From Paracoccaceae bacterium (GTDB lineage: Bacteria; Pseudomonadota; Alphaproteobacteria; Rhodobacterales; Rhodobacteraceae), in contig JAJEHS010000001.1 in the NCBI GenBank assembly GCA_022823605.1, positions 1-64,000 on the forward strand: DNA of 64,000 bases, read 5' to 3'. The notes beneath the pieces were generated by a model. It saw only the letters and a list, made by a program, of their open reading frames with translations. It had not been told where the DNA came from and made no database searches. Positions 38,020-45,968 of this stretch are shown in pieces. A program made the position numbers and the translations under genes. The first letter of the stretch is position 1. The number at the start of each line of letters is the position of its first letter.

Positions 38020-40386
38020 ATGACAATTGAAACTGTTCCCTTTGAATCAAAAGAATCGGAATTAAAAAGGTATATAAAACCTTCCCTTATCAATACCATT
38101 CCCCATTATCTGCCCCTTGTTATTTTCCCATTGATCTTTCTTGCCGCCATCAATGGCGGATGGTGGTTGCTTCCTGCCTTCATTTTCATGAGCGTGAGTG
38201 ATTTTTTTGACAAATTAATGGGTGTGGATGGTAAAGTTCTTGACCCCTACAATACCACTGAGCAAAGATTGTTCTGGCATAACCTGCCTGTATGGATTTG
38301 GGCTTTCCTTTGGCCGGTTACACTATTGTTTTGCATGTGGCAGATTTTGGTAGCAGGTCATTTGTCCATTTGGGAAAGTATTGCCATGGCCATAATTTTG
38401 ACCATGGAGGCACAAGCCGTTTTCGTCATAGGTCACGAAATGATTCACCGGAGAGTCAAATGGGAGAGACGTGTTGGAGAGTTTTTGCTGGCATCCGCAT
38501 CCTATCCCACATACGCCACAGAACATGTTTACATACATCATGCCAAGGTTGGTACACCTTATGATGTCGGATCAGCTCCCAAGGGTGAAAGTTTTTGGAG
38601 TTATCTCCCCAAGGAACTTGTCAGCAATATAACCAATTCCTGGGCACTTGATAAAGATCGCCTGGCACGACGCGGACTTCCCGCTTGGCATTATTCAAAT
38701 CCCTTCTGGCGTTATGGGTTTGGGCTTCTGTTCTGGTATGGTGCCGCATACCTCATGGGGGGAATATGGGCCATACCCATTTTTATATTTCTGGGATTTG
38801 GTTGTGTTTTCTCAATGAAACTCTCCAATTATCTTCAGCATTATGGATTACGTAGGGTCCTGCTGCCTACTGGAAGATGGGAAAAAGTCGCCCCTCGTCA
38901 TTCATGGAGTGCCGATTTCAAGTTCAGCAATTGGATGTTTTTCAATATGCAAAGACATGCCGATCATCATGCTACCGCCTCACGGCACTACCCCTTGCTG
39001 CAAGTTCGTGGTCCCGAGGAATCACCTGAACTGCCAGGGACCTACGGGGACATGATGAAGATTCTGTTGAGACCCAAGAAGTGGTTCGAGAAAATGGATC
39101 CCCTGGTTGAACAATGGCGGGAATATTTTTATCCCGATATGGATGATTGGAGTGCCTATGACAGCCCGGTAGCCATGGCAAGACCTGATGATTTTCCAGC
39201 AATCGTTGAAATTTTTGATGCCTCACCCAGACTAGCCAAATGGATTGAAAGCCATCCTAAATTACTTGATAGTTTGAAGGCAAAAGAGTTTATTGATCTC
39301 GACCTACCAAAAGGATTTGATGCTGATCCTGAAGTTGATTCATTGATACGCAAAGGATTGGCAAGGGTTTACTGGACTTATGAAATGGATGTCCAGGAAA
39401 TCAAGGAAAGAATTGGCGAATGGCCTGCTGCTGATGCTGATGAAACTGCCCAGATTGTGCAGGATTGGACAAATGACAAGGCCTTTCAAATCGGTATGCA
39501 TGTGGTTAGGGGCAATTTGACACCCATCGAGGCTTCCAAGGCCTATTCAAATTTGGCCGAAGCTTCGGTTTCCTCTATATTCGAAGCTGTGGTTGCTGAT
39601 TTTGAGGAGCGGATGGGACCCCTTCCATTTTCAATGGCAGCTATATTTCTCAACGATCTGGCTACTCGACAAATCCAGCTTGGGTCTGACCTTGAGCTTG
39701 TACTTTTCTATGACGACATGGACAATGAAAAGAGTTCCCGTCTGGATCAGAGATTCAGGGAGGCATTGAACATTTTGACGGCTGAAAGCTTGATATTCGA
39801 GCCAGTCAGAAACAATTCCAATTCGATTTCATCCCTTAAATTAAGTGAATTGGAAAATTTCGGTACAAGGAATACTGATCAAGCCATATCAATTCTTACC
39901 AAATCCCGTTGTATCTACACAAACGGTTCAACTGACATGGCCAAGAGGTTTGATGGTGAACGTGGCAAATTAAGGGATACTTATAACATCGAACATCCTC
40001 TTGATGATAATTCGAGTACAAGTCAAAATGCAGAAAAGGATATTTCCATCAATAAAACCTTGAAGGATGTCCTGAAAAAGGTGGATCAGATTGCACGCTA
40101 CTTTCAATTATCCTCGACAAACGAGGAGTTGCGCAAAGAAGCATTAACTGCCGAAAATATATTTGCCATGGTAGATAAGGAAAAAATGGCGCAGGTGGCT
40201 TTAAACTTGAGGGAAATACAAGGAGCAGTATCGCTGGCAGGAGGTAAGGATATCGATAGTTGCTCAAAAAGTGTCAAGTCACTTGTGGCAAAAACCTGTG
40301 GTCATGAAGATTTTGCCGACCTGAAAACCATTGTTGAAGAACAGGCGGCAACTACTGCAGACCAGATCAATTCAATAATTCAATAA
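38020..40386 (+). CDS. AlkB-type membrane hydroxylase fused to a GlnE-like nucleotidyltransferase region
   Basis: 788 residues. The first ~370 are an integral-membrane di-iron hydroxylase of the alkane-monooxygenase family: the His boxes HEMIHRR (about 139-145), HVYIHH (169-174), NYLQHYG (about 272-278) and QRHADHH (about 311-317) are all present, with six hydrophobic helices. From about 390 the sequence changes to a soluble, helical region resembling glutamine-synthetase adenylyltransferase GlnE: ASPRLAKWIESHPKLLDSL at its start and QLGSDLELVLFYDD at about 552-565, which keeps the GSD-x-E pattern of its nucleotidyltransferase site. The usual RLRP motif is absent, so activity is doubtful. It opens the RiPP cluster, ending 48 bases before the YcaO gene, and may oxidise the peptide's Trp, Leu or a lipid. 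Confidence 0.72.
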   Translation: MTIETVPFESKESELKRYIKPSLINTIPHYLPLVIFPLIFLAAINGGWWLLPAFIFMSVSDFFDKLMGVDGKVLDPYNTTEQRLFWHNLPVWIWAFLWPVTLLFCMWQILVAGHLSIWESIAMAIILTMEAQAVFVIGHEMIHRRVKWERRVGEFLLASASYPTYATEHVYIHHAKVGTPYDVGSAPKGESFWSYLPKELVSNITNSWALDKDRLARRGLPAWHYSNPFWRYGFGLLFWYGAAYLMGGIWAIPIFIFLGFGCVFSMKLSNYLQHYGLRRVLLPTGRWEKVAPRHSWSADFKFSNWMFFNMQRHADHHATASRHYPLLQVRGPEESPELPGTYGDMMKILLRPKKWFEKMDPLVEQWREYFYPDMDDWSAYDSPVAMARPDDFPAIVEIFDASPRLAKWIESHPKLLDSLKAKEFIDLDLPKGFDADPEVDSLIRKGLARVYWTYEMDVQEIKERIGEWPAADADETAQIVQDWTNDKAFQIGMHVVRGNLTPIEASKAYSNLAEASVSSIFEAVVADFEERMGPLPFSMAAIFLNDLATRQIQLGSDLELVLFYDDMDNEKSSRLDQRFREALNILTAESLIFEPVRNNSNSISSLKLSELENFGTRNTDQAISILTKSRCIYTNGSTDMAKRFDGERGKLRDTYNIEHPLDDNSSTSQNAEKDISINKTLKDVLKKVDQIARYFQLSSTNEELRKEALTAENIFAMVDKEKMAQVALNLREIQGAVSLAGGKDIDSCSKSVKSLVAKTCGHEDFADLKTIVEEQAATTADQINSIIQ

Positions 40387-40434
40387 CCATGAACAATCAG
40401 TTGGTCTCAACGAGACTTTGATTTTTTGAACCTC

Positions 40435-42729
40435 ATGCAATCCATTTTGACCAAATCTACAAGGGCCGACCGTGGATTTGTCAACCGCCCTGTACTCACT
40501 CCGCATCTGCAATTCCGTCTGCTGGAAAACAAACAGGTCTTGCTGGTTTCGGAATTTTTCAATACGTTGATCAATGGTGATATCTATTGCCATCTCCTGC
40601 CTCTTCTTGATGGGTTCCATACCATTGATCAAATCGCAGCCAAACTTGATGGCCTTTATTCCGCATCAGATATCTTTGGTGTGATTTTTTCACTTTCGGC
40701 AAGGGGTTATATTGTATCTGCCGAGCACTCATTCAATCAGGGACAGGCAGCATATTGGACAAATTTGGGAGCATCTCCCTGTTGGGCCGAAGAAAGACTT
40801 GGGAATACTCCAATAGCTATAGCGGAAAACGATAACCATTTGATCCAGAGGATTTTAGAAACTGGTGTCACAATTGATCACGATAAAGCACAGTTAACTG
40901 TGGTAACATGTAAAAATTACCTGGATTCTCACCTCCTTGAATTAAACAAGTTGTATCTGAACCAAAAAAAACCATGGATTTTGGTTAGACCTTCCGGCAT
41001 TGAACCGATGTTGGGACCCGTATTTGGTTGCAATTATGGAACCGCCTGTTGGGACTGTCTTGCAACCCGTCTTCGATGTCATCAGGAAGTGCATGAATTC
41101 CTGAGAAACGTTGGTGGACAACAGGCAACTTTTGATACCGTACCCCTAAATCCAGATTTGAAGGACTCAGTATACAGGCTTTTCGCAGCCGAAATCATGA
41201 AGTGGATTGTTCTTGGGAATACAACTTTGATTCACAATCATGTCATGGCATTTAATACGGGTAAGATGGATATTTCTTGGCATAAGGTGGTAAAGAGACC
41301 TCAATGTGTATATTGTGGTGATAATTCCCTTAATGACCCCAATCGTGAACCCCTACCCATAATTTTAGAGTCAAAAACCAAATCCATATCGCAAGGGGAA
41401 GGAACACGAACTGTTTCTGCTGATGTAACTTTGGCAAAGTACAAGCATCTGGTAAGTCCCATTAGTGGAATTGCCTCATGGCTATCCCCAAGAACCGACG
41501 AGACAAATGGATGGCTTCATGTCCATTGGGCCGGTAGCAATCTTGGATTGAAAATAAAAAGTTTGAACTCACTCCGCCGTAGCCTGAGAAGTAAAAGTGC
41601 TGGTAAGGGTTCAACACGTACGCAATCTGAAGTCGGCGCGCTTTGTGAAGCAATTGAACGATACTCGGGTGGCTACTTTGGTGATGAAATCCGAATTAAC
41701 AGGGCATTCGAAGATTTTTCAAAGGATAGTGATGCCATTCATCCGAATGATGTTCAATTATTCAGTGACTACCAACTTGATAATGCAGAGGAGATAAATT
41801 CTGAAGGTCACCCTTACAACATGATTCCCCAACGGTTTGACCATGAATTGATTCGGGAATGGACTCCTGTTTGGTCATTAACTCAAAATCGGCATCTCTA
41901 CCTTCCAACAACCATGCTATACTTCATGCTTTCGGAATTGCGCAAACCTACCGATCTGATAGCCGATTCAAATGGTTGTGCTGCCGGCAACACACTTGAG
42001 GAAGCAATTCTGCAGGGTTTCTATGAACTGGTAGAAAGAGACGCCTTTGCTATTTGGTGGTACAACAGGTTGCAAATGCCCTCGGTAAACCTGAATTGTT
42101 TTGATAATGAATTTCTGAATCAGGCAAAGCCATATTATGAAACCTGCGAACGGGATTTATGGGTTCTCGACATCACTTCTGATATTGGAATACCCACCTA
42201 TGTAGCAATTTCCAACCAACCAGATGGTGAAACCGAGGATATAATATATGGTGCTGGAACACACCCCGACCCGAAGATAGCCGTAACCCGTGCAATATGC
42301 GAATTGAACCAGTGTCTATCATGGATGCCCAAACTTGGTAAAGGGCAAGGACAGCCGGCAATAGATGAGCCAAAGGTCTTGGACTGGTTCAGAAACAGTA
42401 GCCTTCAAGATTGTTCCTGGCTTGTACCTGCAACAGAAAATCCGGAAAAGGGAAATGTCAATTCCGATAAAAAACTCGAATTTCAGGATTTAAAGGAAGA
42501 AATTGATTATTGCAGGGGCTTGGTAGAAGATAGGCAGATGGAATTTTTGGTGTTGGATCAAACCCGACCCGATATCGGATTGAATGTTGTGAGGGTTATT
42601 GTTCCAGGATTGAGACATTTTTGGCCAAGAATGGCCCCTGGTCGTCTTTATGAGGTTCCTGTAGCAATGGGTTACAATAAAAAGCCACTGAAAGAATTCG
42701 AAATGAACGAAATACCCGTTTTCGCATGA
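40435..42729 (+). CDS. Fused TOMM cyclodehydratase (ThiF-like leader-binding + YcaO)
   Basis: 764 residues from the ATG at 40435; a TTG at 40426 is also in frame and no strong Shine-Dalgarno decides. Residues 1-320 resemble the ThiF/E1-like partner of azoline synthetases, with a leader-binding winged-helix region (LTPHLQFRLLENKQVLLVSE...) and zinc cysteines in CWDC (about 205-208) and CVYCGD (about 290). The YcaO part follows: SEVGALCEAIERYSGG (about 400-415), GCAAGNTLEEAILQGFYELVERDAFAIWW (about 515-543) and TRAICELNQ, which carry the ATP- and Mg-binding residues. It should bind the leader and turn Cys (Ser/Thr) into azolines using ATP. Size matches PatD/TruD-like fusions. The C-terminus is IPVFA, not the Pro-rich tail of some homologues. 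Confidence 0.88.
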   Translation: MQSILTKSTRADRGFVNRPVLTPHLQFRLLENKQVLLVSEFFNTLINGDIYCHLLPLLDGFHTIDQIAAKLDGLYSASDIFGVIFSLSARGYIVSAEHSFNQGQAAYWTNLGASPCWAEERLGNTPIAIAENDNHLIQRILETGVTIDHDKAQLTVVTCKNYLDSHLLELNKLYLNQKKPWILVRPSGIEPMLGPVFGCNYGTACWDCLATRLRCHQEVHEFLRNVGGQQATFDTVPLNPDLKDSVYRLFAAEIMKWIVLGNTTLIHNHVMAFNTGKMDISWHKVVKRPQCVYCGDNSLNDPNREPLPIILESKTKSISQGEGTRTVSADVTLAKYKHLVSPISGIASWLSPRTDETNGWLHVHWAGSNLGLKIKSLNSLRRSLRSKSAGKGSTRTQSEVGALCEAIERYSGGYFGDEIRINRAFEDFSKDSDAIHPNDVQLFSDYQLDNAEEINSEGHPYNMIPQRFDHELIREWTPVWSLTQNRHLYLPTTMLYFMLSELRKPTDLIADSNGCAAGNTLEEAILQGFYELVERDAFAIWWYNRLQMPSVNLNCFDNEFLNQAKPYYETCERDLWVLDITSDIGIPTYVAISNQPDGETEDIIYGAGTHPDPKIAVTRAICELNQCLSWMPKLGKGQGQPAIDEPKVLDWFRNSSLQDCSWLVPATENPEKGNVNSDKKLEFQDLKEEIDYCRGLVEDRQMEFLVLDQTRPDIGLNVVRVIVPGLRHFWPRMAPGRLYEVPVAMGYNKKPLKEFEMNEIPVFA

Positions 42730-42739
42730 GCAGATAAAA

Positions 42740-43849
42740 ATGGATTTTGAAACTACATTAAAGCTTACCCAAAAGAGATTGTCCGAGGAAGATGGTAATT
42801 TGGGGAATTTGCTGGAATTGGCCAAAGGTTGGACACATGAATGTCTGATCTCTGGTAATGAATGGAATAATATCCTGGAACAGGCCAGTCATTTACCTAA
42901 ATCAATGGGAGCTTTTCCCTTCGGCTTTGAATTTCCACTACATGATGAAAACCCCGTGGCTGATTTTGGCGCAAGCCTTTCTGGAGGTACACTCACTGGA
43001 GATATTTTTCATGATCGCGCCAAGTCTTCAGATTCAAACAAACTTGCAATTGCCATAGCTAATCTACTCAACTTACTTGATAGCAAGGATTCCAATCTAC
43101 AGTCCATTGTTGGTCGTAAGGTAATGTTGGAATTTGATGTCGGTTCAGCCAAAAATGGAATACCTGAACTACCCGGTTTTTTTCTTCGACCTGGTAACAT
43201 TCCAATATATGGAGATGAGAATAAACAAAATGATGTCTTATCCTTAACAAATGCTCTTTATTCGATTGCGAAATGGAAATTGAATTCTCAGGAAAGACAG
43301 AACCTAGAACTGATTTACCAGTCCCAACCAGCTAATACTCGGCTTGATTCATTTGGTATCTTTCCGTCTAGGTCTCGGGGGATAAGACTTGCGGTAATGG
43401 GATTTAATTCACCCGAACAAGTAAAAGACTATCTCCAATCCACCAATTGGCAAGGTGATGGTTCCAAGGTTCAGGAAACTATTCAATCACTTCAGGATAG
43501 AACTCAAATTGCAAGATACGGAATTAATATAGATATACGGGAAGATGGTTTGGGGCATGAGCTTGGCCTTACCACGATGGTTAAGCAAAGATTCACAAAT
43601 GATAGGCGATATTGGCTGGATGATACCGATTTGTGGGATTCCTTTCTTGATGCACTTAAACAAGAGAAATGTGTCTTGAAAGACAAGCTGCTTGCGCTCA
43701 AGGGTTGGATGTCAAAACCTGAAATGAATTTTTCCAAGTCTGGTTGCTTTGTTATACTTCGGGGAATTCACCATATCAAACTGGTTATATCCGAAGGGCA
43801 CGTAAGCAAGGTAAAAGCCTACGTGTTTATGGTCTTAATCGCAATTTAA
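42740..43849 (+). CDS. Uncharacterised RiPP-cluster protein, 369 residues
   Basis: Starts 10 bases after the YcaO gene and is surely cotranscribed. It is soluble, with no signal peptide or helix long enough for a membrane. The N-terminal half is rich in Leu and Asn (GNLLELAKGWTHE); the C-terminal part has RGIRLAVMGFNSPEQVKDYL, YGINIDIREDGLGHELGLTTM, then KDKLLALKGWM and ILRGIHHIKLVISEGHVSKVKAYVFM. From memory, these last segments (R-G-I-x-H-I-K-L-V...K-A-Y) recur in unnamed proteins encoded beside NHLP and lanthipeptide gene clusters. I cannot give a reaction. It could be a leader-recognition or scaffolding protein. Confidence 0.7.
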   Translation: MDFETTLKLTQKRLSEEDGNLGNLLELAKGWTHECLISGNEWNNILEQASHLPKSMGAFPFGFEFPLHDENPVADFGASLSGGTLTGDIFHDRAKSSDSNKLAIAIANLLNLLDSKDSNLQSIVGRKVMLEFDVGSAKNGIPELPGFFLRPGNIPIYGDENKQNDVLSLTNALYSIAKWKLNSQERQNLELIYQSQPANTRLDSFGIFPSRSRGIRLAVMGFNSPEQVKDYLQSTNWQGDGSKVQETIQSLQDRTQIARYGINIDIREDGLGHELGLTTMVKQRFTNDRRYWLDDTDLWDSFLDALKQEKCVLKDKLLALKGWMSKPEMNFSKSGCFVILRGIHHIKLVISEGHVSKVKAYVFMVLIAI

Positions 43850-44010
43850 GCAGTAAAACAAGTTATCGGCATTCTTGGACCCCTGAGATAGTCCAGTTTA
43901 CCTGCTTTAGTCAGAAATTACAGCTGGTATTTCAGTGGAATAGAATCCCTGCATAGGAAAATATCTCAATAAGACAGATCTCATTCCAACGGTGCTGAAA
44001 TAAGACTGAA

Positions 44011-44043
44011 CAAATGACATCAGGATGACCAAGATGTCATTTG
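44011..44043. terminator. Stem-loop between convergent genes of the RiPP cluster
   Basis: Perfect 11-bp inverted repeat CAAATGACATC/GATGTCATTTG with an 11-base loop, located between the end of the 369-residue gene (plus) and the precursor stop (minus, 55 bases away). Only weak T-runs flank it, so it may act as a modest two-way terminator or stabilise the small precursor mRNA. Confidence 0.65.
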
Positions 44044-44097
44044 TCTCAAAAAGCAGGGATTCTCAAAGATTGAATAAAATGAGGTTTGTCTATTTGA

Positions 44098-44346
44098 TTA
44101 CCAACAGCAACACAAACCTGCCGAAACGGCTTCCAGTTGTTCCTCCGAAATATTCGGGTCGGGTGGAAGTGCAATATGTACTGTATGCATGTCACTTTCG
44201 TGTACATGGATTGACATTGATTCAGGCATTGTGATACCCAACTCATCACATATTGTGCTTTTAGGGTCTGACATGAGTTGCTGGCGGAATGAAGCATCTG
44301 CTGCAGACTTGTCCACAATTTGCTTCAGCATTTGTTCTCCAGTCAT
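44098..44346 (-). CDS. NHLP-leader RiPP precursor peptide with LCCCW core
   Basis: 82 residues. The first ~77 form a nitrile-hydratase-alpha-like leader of the NHLP class: FRQQLMSDPKSTICDELGI (about 20-38), then IHVHESDMHTVHIALPP and ISEEQLEAVSAG. The peptide ends LCCCW after that Ala-Gly, the probable cleavage point for the C39 peptidase encoded at 46898, leaving a five-residue core of Leu, three Cys and a C-terminal Trp. The three cysteines suit YcaO cyclisation; the Trp suits the adjacent halogenase. It is transcribed opposite to the biosynthetic genes from its own promoter (44386-44414) with TAAGGAG seven bases before ATG. The core is much shorter than usual TOMM cores. Confidence 0.9.
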   Translation of the reverse strand: MTGEQMLKQIVDKSAADASFRQQLMSDPKSTICDELGITMPESMSIHVHESDMHTVHIALPPDPNISEEQLEAVSAGLCCCW

Positions 44347-44351
44347 AATGT

Positions 44352-44358
44352 TCTCCTT
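44352..44358 (-). promoter_or_regulatory. Strong ribosome-binding site of the precursor gene
   Basis: On the minus strand the bases read AAGGAGA, ending five bases before the ATG at 44346. This is the best Shine-Dalgarno in the cluster, fitting a precursor needed in greater amounts than the enzymes. Confidence 0.8.
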
Positions 44359-44385
44359 ACATCAAGGGTATAATATTGGAATTAC

Positions 44386-44414
44386 AATGTAGGGGAAACT
44401 TTGAAACCTGTCAA
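44386..44414 (-). promoter_or_regulatory. Sigma70-type promoter of the precursor gene
   Basis: On the minus strand a perfect -35 box TTGACA (44414-44409) and a -10 box TACATT (44391-44386, four of six consensus bases) are spaced by exactly 17 bases. The predicted transcript begins about 33 bases before the ATG. It is the clearest promoter in the cluster. Confidence 0.75.
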
Positions 44415-44611
44415 TTGAATTTTTAATTTCACTTTTGAAAAATGGATAAGTAACTTTTATGTTACATATAAGATTTGATTCTTGCTGGCTGTATCACTTA
44501 TCAGTTTGGAATCGATGGTATACACTAGGCAGGAACAAAATAAATGGCAGTGATCGGATTGCTTTATTGCCTGAAAAAGAGAAACTGCATCTGAAGTTCA
44601 AATAGCTTTGA

Positions 44612-44629
44612 TATAACGATAATGTTATA
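44612..44629. promoter_or_regulatory. Palindrome upstream of the halogenase gene
   Basis: TATAAC-GATAAT-GTTATA, 79 bases before the halogenase start. It has the size and position of a dimeric-repressor operator or could overlap a -10 box. No regulator gene lies in the cluster, so the binding protein would be encoded elsewhere. Confidence 0.45.
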
Positions 44630-44708
44630 GTTTGATCCTGAATCTTGCTGTTATCGGAATTGGTTATCATGGGCTGGGAAGATTTATGTTTTCTGCGGGT
44701 TGTAAGGA

Positions 44709-45968
44709 ATGGAACTGAAAATTGCCGTTGTAGGCAGGGGTACAGCAGGGTCTCTTGCTGCTGCATGCATTACCAAAATTGCTCAAGCAGGCAATGAAAT
44801 TGAACTTCATCATATTTATGACTCAAGGATTCCCGTAATTGGGGTTGGTGAAGGTGGTTGGCCGTCACTCGTTGGTCAACTGCATGAAGTAACGACTATT
44901 CCACATGATCAAATCCAGCTGAGATTAAACGCAACCCGGAAATATGGTGTAAAATTCGAGGGTTGGGGACAAAACAATAGGGATTTTACCCATTATTTTA
45001 CACCCCAGCAAGTCGGTTATTCATATCATCTATCGGCCGATCTGATTACAGAGCTGCTGGAGGAAGCAACCGTTGCACAACATATTGATACCAAGGTCAG
45101 GAACATCACAAAAACAGGACAAAGTGCAATAGTTGATTTTGAAAACAAACCCTCGGAAAGCTACGATCTGGTTTTTGATGCCCGAGGTTTCCCAAAGGAA
45201 ATAAACCCTGAGGAGCACATGGGCATTTCATTTATTCCTACCAACACGGCGATTATTCGTCGATGTCCACCCATTTTTGGTCTGTCGGGCAAAGGTCCAT
45301 ATATATCCCCTACCTATACTAGATCCATCGCCCGACCACATGGGTGGGTATTCATTATTCCGCTGACAACCCATACATCTTACGGGTATATTTTCAATCG
45401 TGATTGTTCGGACATTGAAGACGTCAATTCTGATTTTGATGATCTGCTTGAGATTGAAGGAATCAGGGAATTTGAAAAGCGGGCAGTAATCCAGTTTCCC
45501 AATTTTGTTCACAAGAAAATGTATGAAGGGCCAATAGCCCGAATTGGAAACGCCGGTGCCTTCATGGAACCCCTTGAGGCCACGGCGATTGTATCGGCAC
45601 AAATCCAGATTGGCATGGTACTGGAGATGCGACAAAACCGCCCTGTTGAATATTGGAATAGTGATGTTAAGGTAATCAATAATTTTTTGATCAATAGAAT
45701 GCTCGGATTTGGGTTATTTGTTGGGTGGCATTACAGCTGTGGTTCAAAATATGACACTGAATTCTGGCGTTATGCCAAACAAAGAATCTGGCCCAAACAT
45801 CGGTTAAGTCCTGATCCTGAAAATAAGGAAATTAATGCCTTGAGCAAATTTGATGCCATGCTGGATTTATTGAAACAACCCGTCATTGATGAAAAGGAAT
45901 TGACTAGACATAAAATACTACCGGTTTCAAGCTATGCCCAGATTTCACATGGGCTTGGTTATGGTTAG
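44709..45968 (+). CDS. Flavin-dependent tryptophan-halogenase family enzyme
   Basis: 419 residues. FADH2-binding motif VVGRGTAGSLAAA (G9-x-G11-x-x-G14), then GVGEGGWPSL, the halogenase equivalent of the GVGExxxP motif, and HGWVFIIPL (Trp at about residue 213), a variant of the WxWxIP signature with Phe for the second Trp. GNAGAFMEPLEATAIVSAQIQ carries the conserved EPLExT segment near the flavin and chloride site; RKYGVKFEGW (about residues 80-88) may hold the catalytic Lys. It is shorter than free-Trp halogenases (about 530 residues), so a peptide-bound substrate is plausible. The gene faces away from the precursor, whose core ends in Trp. It probably chlorinates or brominates that indole; a flavin reductase must come from elsewhere. 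Confidence 0.85.
   Translation: MELKIAVVGRGTAGSLAAACITKIAQAGNEIELHHIYDSRIPVIGVGEGGWPSLVGQLHEVTTIPHDQIQLRLNATRKYGVKFEGWGQNNRDFTHYFTPQQVGYSYHLSADLITELLEEATVAQHIDTKVRNITKTGQSAIVDFENKPSESYDLVFDARGFPKEINPEEHMGISFIPTNTAIIRRCPPIFGLSGKGPYISPTYTRSIARPHGWVFIIPLTTHTSYGYIFNRDCSDIEDVNSDFDDLLEIEGIREFEKRAVIQFPNFVHKKMYEGPIARIGNAGAFMEPLEATAIVSAQIQIGMVLEMRQNRPVEYWNSDVKVINNFLINRMLGFGLFVGWHYSCGSKYDTEFWRYAKQRIWPKHRLSPDPENKEINALSKFDAMLDLLKQPVIDEKELTRHKILPVSSYAQISHGLGYG

Larger units (their letters stand above)
44347..44708. other. Divergent control region of the RiPP cluster
   Basis: 362 bases between the precursor (minus) and halogenase (plus) genes. It contains the precursor promoter, its ribosome-binding site and an 18-bp palindrome (44612-44629). 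The rest is A+T-rich with no gene I can support. Confidence 0.6.

Noticed and set aside
43744-43956. 70-codon plus-strand frame at the end of the 369-residue gene, considered as a frameshifted extension
   Set aside because: The 369-residue protein already ends naturally in the KAY-containing segment, and the extra frame has random-looking composition.
44025-44234. Plus-strand frame opposite the precursor gene, considered as a small peptide
   Set aside because: It is the antisense of the precursor; the minus-strand frame has the leader motifs, promoter and Shine-Dalgarno.
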